Below are positions 25,601 through 33,400 of a stretch of 64,000 nucleotides of DNA, one piece after another; position 1 is the stretch's first letter; every line of letters starts with the position of its first letter. Made by a program: the position numbers and the translations under genes. The DNA is from Halococcus sediminicola. Lineage in GTDB: Archaea > Halobacteriota > Halobacteria > Halobacteriales > Halococcaceae. The stretch lies in NCBI RefSeq assembly GCF_000755245.1, contig NZ_BBMP01000011.1:62001-126000 (forward strand), written 5' to 3'. Under the pieces are notes generated by a model, which was given only the letters and a program-made list of their open reading frames with translations, searched no databases and was not told the DNA's origin.

Positions 25601-25874
25601 ATTCCGTCGTGGTTGCATCGTCGGAAGGTGTCCCATCGGCGTTCTGTGCCGACAAACCCTCATCGTCGTCGGCCTCGGCGTTCGCGGCCGCCACGCCATC
25701 CGTGGTCTCCGATGACTCGGCGATCGAAGTCGCGCTCGACGCATCCGACACCGTCGTTTCGTCGGTGGTGTCGTTCCTCGCATTCGAGAAGGAATCACCG
25801 GTGAGCACGCCAGCGACGCTTCCCTGCACGGTGAGCAACACGACGAGGACGGCTGCGACTGCGGCACGATTCAT
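22689..25874 (-). CDS. Large CARDB-repeat surface protein with mucin-like stalk
   Basis: A 1061-residue secreted protein. Residues 1-25 are a Sec signal. Residues of about 30-180 are Thr/Ser/Glu-rich and about 180-360 are almost only Gly, Ala, Ser and Pro. Six CARDB-like repeats follow, alternating the LFG...FVG(D/E)W type with the N(E/Q)GP type, and a C-terminal helix with a basic end (LVLFGVGWVWSRR) anchors it. It is the first gene of the operon with the RND exporter and TrmB and is paralogous to the protein at 16096-18399. The stalk may cross the S-layer. A role as an extracellular adaptor of the pump is inferred from the operon only. Confidence 0.85.
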   Translation of the reverse strand: MNRAAVAAVLVVLLTVQGSVAGVLTGDSFSNARNDTTDETTVSDASSATSIAESSETTDGVAAANAEADDDEGLSAQNADGTPSDDATTTESITDGTTEPTETSTTQTPTSTETEAETTTETATDTPTETDTSSETGTSDGERSETNGSDEPDESDEVTDSNGSGEEQTSTEETTSSETPSSTEGEAPESGSAPPGDTSGASEAPPSGGEADAPPQSSGAAEGASAPSTGAPSAAAGGSPPTEAAPSSAAAGGAAASGSPAGASQSPGGTSGAAVSGATSGRSAGASGAAPSAGAAPSGGAPSGASGAGAAPAGAGAAPSGAPSGAGAAPSGSSGAGVAGAGGAGAAAGDSGASSDAEFEITSVSSDVVVGGTGNVSVTIENTGEDATDAVVSFQSQSGDLTFGQSPETSRFVGDWDEGESRTVEVTMRASPSADTAEYPIQATVSYDDDDGNQSQSAPLTFGVTLESEQGFTLGGVDSDLAVGEKGTISGTISNEGPEAAADAVLAVSPNGSRDVVPRQSQYVLGDLDADESESFELPVLVNGTAEPGERQVQFVVQYYDSDGNPLQSKPLNAQVDIDAESDDFEITDVEADVEAGEQGTLSVTMNNTGENVTDTTVSFQSLSGSILFGESANASQFVADWDTGEQRTFEFDVTAADSTTGGNYPMQASLTYDDADGDQAQSGPFSFGVEPDEGQDDFAVVSSSSEVQVGDEGPVSVTLENRGENVSEATVSLQSLTGDILFGRAANATQFVGEWPAGAERTVTFNATASNQSETQSYPLQTSISYKDSNGDVGQSDSFTLGITPQPEQTFTLSNTNSTLAVGDEGNVTGTITNQGPQDTRNAVVTLVSESQNIQPQTTEVAIGSLPAGEAANFSLPVEVTDGAEPGQQQFSFIVEYDNQNGDTRRSGTLDTQVGVEPQRDEFLVERANSSLDVGASGTVTLNVTNNRDSTVSNVNAKAFVDDPLSLSSDEAYIAELNPGETQQIAFDVSSGGDASAGEYPLSVDFQYDSGGESKLSDTYEVPVELVASDDGGILSSLSVMWGLGALLVLFGVGWVWSRR

Positions 25875-26363
25875 CGGAATTGGCCCCGCACCGAGTCAAC
25901 AGGCGATTCGCTTCCCACCGACGGACGACGAACGAGATGGTCGTCCCCCGTTGTCTGTATTTCTCTACTAACGGAGCTCATGCTACGATTACCGACTGGA
26001 GTGACTATACAGTTTCCGATGGACGATGGTTGGTCTCGACTCGTCTCATGTTCTCGAAAAGGCATTGCTCGCGCCTCCAGACCCGGCGTGACTTGCTCAC
26101 GCGAGAACTGTGCCGGGGTCGTGATCGCCATATCCCCCCTCAGAACCGGCCGTGTTTCGTCTCCACCCATATAGACTGAACAATCAGTTAAGGATAAATG
26201 GCTTTCGTATCCACGTTCAACCGAGATCGATAGCAGGCATCTACTTCGTCGGTCCCGTGTCTACTGCACTCAGGACACGCTCCGATGGATGAATTTCTGA
26301 CGAGTACGATTTGACAGCTAGTTCCGTTTCAGCCCCGCTCTGGACACTAAACTGAGTCGAGAA
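25875..26363. other. Leader and promoter region of the CARDB-RND operon
   Basis: About 490 bases lie between the CARDB start and tRNA-Met. The far part holds the TATA-operator pair at 26174-26199, which would give an mRNA leader near 300 bases. One frame spans that leader (25871-26170, minus strand, 99 codons). It ends in an ATGA overlap with the CARDB start, but is basic and Ser/Thr/Arg-rich, unlike its neighbours. Another TATA-like CTGTATAG (minus strand, about 26005-26012) could start a shorter mRNA. Nothing else is seen. Confidence 0.4.
26174..26199 (-). promoter_or_regulatory. Promoter and TetR operator of the CARDB-RND-trmB operon
   Basis: On the minus strand TTTATCC (26193-26199) is a good TATA box. 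Directly downstream lies a palindrome, GACTGAACAATCAGTT on the plus strand (26174-26189), with perfect ACTGA/TCAGT arms. The layout (TATA, then operator, then start of transcription) is the same as before the tetR gene at 19424, so repression would work by blocking the pre-initiation complex. Confidence 0.55.
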
Positions 26364-26486
26364 TGCCCGGGGTGGGCTCCGAACCCACGATCTCCGCATG
26401 TCCCAGGTCCGAGGCGACAGCCTCGGGGGAGCGCACTCGGTGAAACCCTATGAGTGCGGCGCTATGTCCAGCTAAGCCACCCGGGC
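26364..26486 (-). tRNA. tRNA-Met (CAU), elongator type, with intron
   Basis: The acceptor stem is GCCCGGG/CCCGGGC, the T-arm is GTGGG TTCGGAG CCCAC, and the anticodon stem CCGCA/TGCGG encloses loop CTCATA+A with anticodon CAT. Exon 1 is 26449-26486 and exon 2 is 26364-26399. A 49-base intron (26400-26448) sits after position 37, the normal archaeal site, cut at a bulge-helix-bulge by the splicing endonuclease. The start GCCCGGGTGGCTTAGCTGG matches haloarchaeal elongator tRNA-Met, not the initiator. CCA is not encoded. Confidence 0.93.
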
Positions 26487-26569
26487 TATCCATCGATATT
26501 CGACTCGCGTTCATTAACGTTCCTATCTCGCTCCGGCAGTCTTTTGTTGGTCGATAGCACAGTCGCCGT

Positions 26570-27577
26570 ATGGACGTTCCCGGCATCGTCCGCGAGCGCC
26601 TCGCCGACGAGCGACGGATGACCAGCGTGAACGTCGGCGGCGACGACCGGGTCTACGTCACGCCACCGAAGACGCTCGTCTATCGCGCCGCGGGACTGTT
26701 TAGCAGCGAATCGATCGAGGAGTTTCCCCACGACGTCGGCCGCTTCGACGTCTCGGCCGACCGCCGCGAGGCGACGTTCGCCTTCGAGTACGAACACGGC
26801 GTCGAGGCGTTCTCGGCCCCGCGCGAGCGCATCGACACCGTCCTCCCGCCGGTGCTCGCCGGCGTGCTCCGAACCACCGGACTCATCGACGAGGACGAAC
26901 GCATCGAGGAGAGCTACCGCTTCGGCGAGCGGACGCTCGTCGTCACCGATAGACGATTGCTGACCTCCGTCGGCGAGGCCGTCTGGGACCGCGAACACGA
27001 CAGCTACGACTACGAGCGGGTCACCGACCTGCGCTTCGAAGAGGACCTCCGCATCGACGTCGACGGCCGAGCGCGATATATCGAACTCACCGGAGAGGGT
27101 CGGCGCGAAGCCTACGAGACGCTCGAAGACGCGCTCTGTGCATACCACGGCGTCGCCAGCATCGACCAGCTACCGGATCGGACACCCGAACGAACGACCG
27201 ACACCGCTCCCGTCGAGTCCGAATCCCGGACCGTCGCTACCGACCCCGCCGGTGATAGTTCGGCCAACGAAACAACCGACCGCGACGCCGCCGGTGACAC
27301 CGCGCCCACCACCGCGGAAACCCCATCTCAGACCCGTTCTCCGCCCGACGAATCACCCGAACCGCTGATTCCCGAAGCGAGCGAATCGGACCACACGGAG
27401 GGCGAACCCACCCACAGCGACGAAGGAGAGAGAACCGACGAGAGGCGGCTGGCCGACGAGGTCGATGTGTTGAGCGAGCGCGTCGAGCGCCAGACCGAGT
27501 TGCTCGAACGGCAGACCGAACTGCTCGAACGGTTGGTCGAGGAGGCCAGCACGCAGCGAGTCAGCGACGACCGATAA
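26570..27577 (+). CDS. Conserved haloarchaeal protein with C-terminal coiled coil
   Basis: A 335-residue soluble protein. Residues 1-200 form a conserved part of two beta-rich halves that look like PH-type repeats (VYVTPPKTLVYRAAG, ERTLVVTDRRLLTSVGEAVW), a pattern seen in a haloarchaeal DUF family (possibly DUF7115). A long acidic low-complexity linker (about 205-300) leads to a C-terminal coiled coil with repeats of ERQTELLERQTELLERLVEE, suggesting an oligomer. A TATA-like TCTTTTG about 25 bases upstream supports the ATG. The function is unknown. It overlaps the next gene tail to tail by 17 bases. Confidence 0.75.
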   Translation: MDVPGIVRERLADERRMTSVNVGGDDRVYVTPPKTLVYRAAGLFSSESIEEFPHDVGRFDVSADRREATFAFEYEHGVEAFSAPRERIDTVLPPVLAGVLRTTGLIDEDERIEESYRFGERTLVVTDRRLLTSVGEAVWDREHDSYDYERVTDLRFEEDLRIDVDGRARYIELTGEGRREAYETLEDALCAYHGVASIDQLPDRTPERTTDTAPVESESRTVATDPAGDSSANETTDRDAAGDTAPTTAETPSQTRSPPDESPEPLIPEASESDHTEGEPTHSDEGERTDERRLADEVDVLSERVERQTELLERQTELLERLVEEASTQRVSDDR

Positions 27578-27914
27578 CCTTCCTGATACACGAGGAGCCG
27601 AAGGGGCCGAGTTCGCCGGCGTCGAGTTCGACGAAATGACCGGTCGTGAGCGCTGCACCGCAGCGCCGACAGGTGAACTCGCCCTCCCGCGTGACGACGT
27701 CGCGCTCGAAACGGACGAACCCTCCCGACCGAACCCGAACCCGTCCGTCTTCGCGTTCGATGATACCGCGCTTTTCGGCCGTATCGAGGATACTGCGGGT
27801 GGTGTGCGGATTATTCGTGACGGCTTCGAGTCGATTCACCGCTTCGGCGAGGGGGAGTTCGTCGTCATCGAGGGTCGCGAGGAGGCTCACGCCGAGTTCG
27901 ACCACGTCGCTCAC
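27561..27914 (-). CDS. Small winged-helix/zinc-ribbon protein (DUF5830-like)
   Basis: A 117-residue protein from a GTG start. The N-terminal 60 residues look like a winged helix (LPLAEAVNRLEAVTNNPHTT, SILDTAEKRGIIEREDGRV). The C-terminal part has zinc-ligand-like Cys residues in FTCRRCGAALTTGHF and GPFGSSCIRKVIG. The pattern matches small haloarchaeal proteins annotated as DUF5830. It may bind DNA or RNA, but no target is known. It is convergent with the preceding gene. Confidence 0.7.
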   Translation of the reverse strand: MSDVVELGVSLLATLDDDELPLAEAVNRLEAVTNNPHTTRSILDTAEKRGIIEREDGRVRVRSGGFVRFERDVVTREGEFTCRRCGAALTTGHFVELDAGELGPFGSSCIRKVIGRR

Positions 27915-27994
27915 GGATAGACTGAATCGTCGGTGCGTAAACGTCGTGCGAAACGGACCGAAACCGGCTTCTCGCCCGCCCCGCGAGTCGGCGT

Positions 27995-28663
27995 GTGTCG
28001 CGCGCTCGTCGGCGTCTCGTCGGGGTCGTGGCCGTCGTAAGTGTGGTGGCGCTCGCCGCGCTCACGCTCTCGCCGGCCGCGCTGCTCGGCTGGGTCGGCG
28101 ACCTCCGTTCGCACCCGCTCGCGTTCGCGCTGGTTGTCGCGGGGCTGTACCTCGGCCGCCCGCTCGTCGCGTGGCCGATGAGCCTCTGTTCGGCCGTGGT
28201 CGGCTACGGCTACGGGTTCTGGGGTCTGCCACTCGCGCTCGCCGGCGTGCTCGTCACCTGCCTTCCACCGTACGTGCTCGGACGGTACGCCGGCGACGCG
28301 AGCGCTTTCGGACGCATCGGCCACGCCGGCGAGCGGTTTTTCGCCCGCGTCGGCGGCGCTCGTGGCGTGGCTGCCGCCCGCCTCGCCCCGCTGCCCGCCG
28401 ACCCCGTTTCGGCCGGCGCAGGGCTGTCTGGGGTGGGTCCTCGGGAGTATCTCCTGGGAACGCTCGTCGGCGAGGTGCCGTGGACGGTCGCGGCGGTGCT
28501 CGCGGGGAGTTCGCTCTCGACGCTCGCCGTCGCGGGATTGAGTGGGGCCGGCGTCGAACTCGCGCTCGCGGCGGGTGCGCTCGCCGTCCTCGCGCTCGCC
28601 GGGCCGGCCTACGAGTACCTCCGCGAGCGGCGCGCTCACCAGAACGTGTCGGAGCAGTCGTAG
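27995..28663 (+). CDS. TVP38/TMEM64 (VTT domain) membrane protein
   Basis: A 222-residue membrane protein of the SNARE-associated/DedA-like VTT family. It has about six hydrophobic segments and the characteristic re-entrant stretch GYGYGFWGLPLALAGVLVTC...GRYAG, with RLAPLPADPVSAGAGLSGV and REYLLGTLVGEVPW. Bacterial and eukaryotic relatives are linked to lipid scrambling or membrane homeostasis. GTG 27995 is used as start; the next downstream in-frame starts would cut into the first helix. It is convergent with the zinc-finger gene, overlapping it by 28 bases. Confidence 0.82.
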   Translation: MSRARRRLVGVVAVVSVVALAALTLSPAALLGWVGDLRSHPLAFALVVAGLYLGRPLVAWPMSLCSAVVGYGYGFWGLPLALAGVLVTCLPPYVLGRYAGDASAFGRIGHAGERFFARVGGARGVAAARLAPLPADPVSAGAGLSGVGPREYLLGTLVGEVPWTVAAVLAGSSLSTLAVAGLSGAGVELALAAGALAVLALAGPAYEYLRERRAHQNVSEQS

Positions 28664-28758
28664 ACGACGCCGTGGCGCGGGCAGACGTACTTGCAGTGGC
28701 GGCGCTGCATGCCGGTGTCACACTTCGGGCAGGGCCGACCCTGCTCTGGCGCGTCCAT
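28636..28758 (-). CDS. 40-residue zinc-finger protein (HVO_2523-like)
   Basis: A very small protein, MDAPEQGRPCPKCDTGMQRR followed by HCKYVCPRHGVVYDCSDTFW. Cys10/Cys13, His21/Cys22, Cys26 and Cys35 offer ligands for a zinc knuckle, and the spacing matches the haloarchaeal HVO_2523-type small zinc-finger family. An upstream ATG at 28767 would add MHG. The gene overlaps the 3' end of the VTT gene. Its partner (protein, RNA or DNA) is unknown. Confidence 0.75.
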   Translation of the reverse strand: MDAPEQGRPCPKCDTGMQRRHCKYVCPRHGVVYDCSDTFW

Positions 28759-28857
28759 ACCGTGCATTCGACGGCGCGCAGGTGAACCTTTGCCCGCGCG
28801 ACGAAATTGGGTCGGAGTCCGGCCAACGTTCATCCGCGCGTCGGCTCTCTCACCACT

Positions 28858-30453
28858 ATGAGCAACCTCTCCACGAACGGGTCGTTCGCCCCGGCGGTCG
28901 TGACGGCCGTCTTCGCGGGTGTTGCGGGCGTCTTCGGGTCGTACGCGCTCGCCGGCTACACGCCGTCGTTCGTTCTCGCGCCGATCACGGCGTTTCTCAC
29001 GCGAACCCTGCCGGCGGCGCTGCTGACGTTCGCCAAGGGACCGCTCACCCAGCTCGGTGAAGGGGTCGGCATCGAGCATCTCGGCCAGCAGTTGAACCTG
29101 CTGCTCGCGTTCGTGCTCGGCAGCGGACTGTTCGCCTGTCTCGCGCTCGCGGCGCTCGCCACCGGGCGACGACTCGCCAATCCCGCCGTTTCGGTGGCCT
29201 TCACTGGAATTCTCGTCTGGCTCGCGGCCACAGTGGTGACGGGCGCTGTGGTGCCGGCGCTCGGGACCGGCGTCGCCAGCGCCGCCGTGGTCGCTATTGC
29301 GGTGCTCGCCTCGATGGGGCGCGTCGGCGGCGGAGCGGTCTCGGACGGGCGGCGCTCGGTGCTGGGCAGCGTCGCCGGCGCGCTCGGTGTCGGCGTGCTC
29401 GGTTACACACTCGGCAGCGGTGAGGGGTCGGCGGCCGGTGCTCCCGGCGACTCGGCGGCGAGTGCGGACGGGGCGGACGGCGGTGCGAACGCGACCGGCG
29501 ACTCGGGGAATGCGAGCAGTGGAAACGAAGCGAACAACGCCGGACCGTCGGCCGGTCGGTTGCTCTCGAAGGCCGAATCGAAATCGCTCTCGGTTTCGGG
29601 TCTCGAAGGATTGGTGAGCGGCGACGACTTCTACGAGGTCGATACCGCGAACGTCAATCCCGACGTGAACGCCGCCGACTGGTCGCTGTCGATGACGGGT
29701 GCGGTCGCAAACGAGCAGACTTTCGACTACGACCGGCTCACGTCGATGGGTAGTGAATTGCGGTTCATGACGCTACGGTGTGTCAGCGACCGGCTCAACG
29801 GGAACAAGATGGACAACGCGCTCTGGGAGGGCGTGCCGATGGCACGAGTGCTCGACGGGATGAACCTACAGGGCAAGTTCGTCATGGCCCGCTCGGTCGA
29901 CGGCTACTACGAGGAATTCCCGGTCGAGGCACTCAGGACGGGCTTCCTGGCCTACGGTAAGGACGGCGAGACCCTGCCGCGCCAGCACGGCTACCCGGTC
30001 AGGCTGTTGGTGCCGGGCCACTGGGGCGAAATCAACGTCAAGTGGCTCGACGAACTCGAAATCCTCGACCGTCCGGCGAAGGGTTTCTGGGAAAAACGCG
30101 GCTGGAAGGGGACCGGTCCCGCTAACACGGTCGCCAAACTCCACGCGACGAACAAGCAGGACGGCAAGGTAACCGTCGCCGGCCACGCGAACGCCGGGGT
30201 TCGGGGCATCCAGAAGGTGGAGGTCTCGACGGACGGTGGCTCCTCGTGGAACGAGGCGCGGCTTTCGGAGGTACTCGAACCGAACCTCGGGGGCGACGTC
30301 TGGCGACAGTGGGCGTACAGCTACGAGCCTCCAGAGGGTAAACACGAGGTCGTCGTCCGCGCGACGGACGGGGAAGGTACGCTCCAGCCGAAGAAAAAGA
30401 GCGGACCGTCGCCGAGCGGTGCGAGCGGTTGGGTCTCGAAGACGGTCAAATAA
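28858..30453 (+). CDS. Membrane-anchored sulfite-oxidase-family molybdopterin protein
   Basis: A 531-residue protein. The first 190 residues hold about five hydrophobic helices (VVTAVFAGVAGVFGSYALAG, LLLAFVLGSGLFACLALAAL). A Gly/Ala/Asp/Asn-rich linker (about 192-235) leads to an oxidoreductase molybdopterin domain. Its TLRCVSDRLNG places the molybdenum-ligand Cys near residue 306, and VPGHWGEINVKWLDELEILD is typical of the family. A C-terminal Mo-co dimerisation domain follows (VEVSTDGGSSWNEARL). The catalytic part probably sits outside the membrane, tethered by the helices. The substrate could be sulfite or another oxo-compound. ATG 28858 is preferred to 28807. Confidence 0.85.
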   Translation: MSNLSTNGSFAPAVVTAVFAGVAGVFGSYALAGYTPSFVLAPITAFLTRTLPAALLTFAKGPLTQLGEGVGIEHLGQQLNLLLAFVLGSGLFACLALAALATGRRLANPAVSVAFTGILVWLAATVVTGAVVPALGTGVASAAVVAIAVLASMGRVGGGAVSDGRRSVLGSVAGALGVGVLGYTLGSGEGSAAGAPGDSAASADGADGGANATGDSGNASSGNEANNAGPSAGRLLSKAESKSLSVSGLEGLVSGDDFYEVDTANVNPDVNAADWSLSMTGAVANEQTFDYDRLTSMGSELRFMTLRCVSDRLNGNKMDNALWEGVPMARVLDGMNLQGKFVMARSVDGYYEEFPVEALRTGFLAYGKDGETLPRQHGYPVRLLVPGHWGEINVKWLDELEILDRPAKGFWEKRGWKGTGPANTVAKLHATNKQDGKVTVAGHANAGVRGIQKVEVSTDGGSSWNEARLSEVLEPNLGGDVWRQWAYSYEPPEGKHEVVVRATDGEGTLQPKKKSGPSPSGASGWVSKTVK

Positions 30454-30482
30454 CGCTTCGCGTTACGGCGTGATTCTCGGAT

Positions 30483-33400
30483 TCAGCACTCCGACCAGCC
30501 ACAGGACTCGCAGGTCTTGCAGCCCTCGGAGTAGTACAGCGTGAACGCCCCACAGGAGGGACATTCGGGACTCTCGCCGTTGTCGATGAGCGCCTGCGCG
30601 TCGCTCTTGCCGGCCGACTCGTGTTCGGTCGCTACGCCGCCGTCGGCTTCCGGTTCACCCTCCTCGTCGGCGATCTCGGCGAGGTTGCGCTGTTGGGGGT
30701 AGGTCTTCTCGATCTCGCCGTCGAGATATCGGCGCATCGCGGTGCCGATGGCGTCCGGGATGGACTGGATCTGCTCGCCCTTGTCCCACGCGACCTTCGG
30801 ACTACGGGTGCCGTCGAGTTCGTCGACGATCTCCTCGGGATCGACGCCCGAGCGCAGCGCCGTCGAGATGACTTTGGCGAGCGCCTCGGTGAAGGAGTTC
30901 GTAAACCCGCCCGAGTGACCGATGTTGGCGAACAACTCGAACGGTCTGCCCCGCTCGTCTTCGTTGATGTTGACATAGAGTTTTCCATACCCCGTGTCGA
31001 TGCGTTGGGTCATCCCGTGGAGTACGTCCGGCCGGGGCTGCTTTGCGGCGTAGGTCGGCTGCTCGCCCGCGAGGTCGGTGTCGAGCGCCGCACGGACGTC
31101 CTCGTGGTCGAGAAAGTCGGCAAGCCCACCGAAGGTCTCCTCGATCTGTTCGGCGATGACCGCCGCGGCCTCCTCGTCGTCGGCGAACTCGGCGTTGTCC
31201 GCGCGGGTCGTCAGAACCTGCTTCGAGCGCGTGCCGTCCCGATAGACGGTGACGCCCTTGCCACCGTTGTCGTAGATGTAGCGATAGACCTCGTCCATAT
31301 CCGCCTTCGTGGCGCTGTTCGGGAAGTTACAGGTCTTCGAGATGGCGCTGTCGACACCGGCCTGACAGGCCACCTGCACGCCAGCGTGTTCGATCCCCGA
31401 AAGGTCCGAGGTGACGACGAACAGTTCGCCGATGGCCGCCGGAACGGTCGAAAGTCCCTCGACGCCGTCGAACTCGTTACTACTCATCTGGTCTTGGGCC
31501 TCGCGTTTCACCTCGTCGACGTCGATGTCGTTGGCCTCCAAGACCCTGAGGAAGTAGTCGTCGAACTCGACGAGCATCTCGTCGCCCTGCACGTCGTCGG
31601 AGACGTTCTTGTAGTAGGCGACATTATAAATGGGTTCACACCCTCCTGTGGTGTTGCCGACCATCGAGGTCGTCCCCGTGGGTGCGATGGTCGTCGTGTT
31701 GTGATTGCGAACCGGGTAACCATCTGCCCAGTCGTCGGCCGATTCGCCGGTTTGGGCCTCGAACCACTCGCGGTATGCGGTGGGGTTCGCGTACTTCGAA
31801 TCTTCCCAATCCTCGAAACTGCCCCGGACCTCGGCGAGTTCGTGGGAGGCGTGCTTTGAGCCATGATTGATGTGGGTCATCAACTGGCGCGCCATCTCGT
31901 TGCCTTCCTCGGAGCCGTAGCGCACACCGAGTTGGATGTAGAGTTGGGCGAGCCCCATGACGCCCAGTCCGATCTTGCGCATTTCCCTCACTTTCTGCTC
32001 GATCTTCTCGACCGGGAAGTCGGACATCGTGACGACGTTTTCGAGGAATCGTGTCCCGAGTTCGATGCGGCGGTTGAACGCTTCGTGGTCGATGGCCTCG
32101 TCCAGGTACGCGTCCATCGCCGCCGCCTGACTGTCGTACTCGTCGACGTGCTCGTCCGACCAGACCCGCCAGTCCGGCGCGTCGCTCGCGGCAAGCGTCG
32201 AGAGGTTGATGTGGCCGAGATTGCAGGCTTCGTACTCTTCGAGGGGTTGCTCGCCACAGGGGTTCGTCGCCAGGATCTCGTGATCGGGATGTTCCTCGAC
32301 GTCGAAGGAGTGTTCCTTGTTCACCCGTTCGAGATAGATGACACCGGGTTCGCCGTTCTGGTAGGCTCCGTCGACGATGTGCTCCCAGAGCGCGGCGGCC
32401 GGGATCGACAGTTCTTCACCGACCTCGACGTGTTCGCCGAGACCGTAACAGTCGTAGAGTTCCTTCGTTTCGGCCGTGGCGATGTGCGGTTCCTCAGTAC
32501 GGGGATTGGTGAAGGTGAACTCCTCGCCGTTTTCGAGCGCCTCCATGAAGGCGTCGGTGACGCCCACAGAGATGTTGAAGTTCGAGAGGTGGCCCTCGAC
32601 GGCGTTGCGGAGGTGTTCCGGCACTCTCCCCTCGTCGTCGATGAGTTCGCGGGCCTCTTCGAGCGCGTCGACGAACTGGGTATGCGTGAAGTCGTCGGGG
32701 TCGTTCAGTCGCAGCGAGTGTGCCAGCGAGACGTCCTTGTTCTTCGCGTGGATGAACTGGATGACGTCGGGATGGGAGACGCGCATGACGCCCATCTGTG
32801 CGCCGCGGCGCGCGCCGCCCTGCGCGATGGTCTCGCACATCTGGTCGTAGGTGCGCATGAACGTGATGGGACCGGAGGCGATCCCGCCCGTGGATCCCAC
32901 GGCGTCGCCGTACGGCCGGAGCTTCCAGAACGCGTAGCCCATCCCGCCACCCGATTGAAAGACCTGGGCGGCCTCCTTGGCCGTCTCGTGGATGTCGTCG
33001 ATGTCGTCGGCCGGCGAGTCGACGAAACACGCCGAGAGCTGCTGGAGTTCGTCGCCCGCGTTCATCAGCGTCGGCGAGTTCGGCACGAACGAGAGGTTCT
33101 CCATCGAGTCCTGGAACCGCTCGGCGGTCGCCTCGACGTGGTCGCGGACCCCATCGGGAAGTTCGGGCACCACGGTCTCGTAGGCGAACTTGTTGACGTT
33201 GTAGCGGGTGAGGGAGGTCTCCGCAGCCGCGTCCGCGGTCGTCCCCTTCCCGAACACCTCGCTCGCGAGGTCGTCGCGGCGCGGGTGGTCGGGTTTCAGC
33301 TGGTCGGGTGTCACGGTAACGTCGACGTCCTGCCGGTCGGCCTCGAAGACCGCCTCGGCGAGCGCGACGTTTTTCGCCACGCGGTCGAAGAGGTCCTCCT

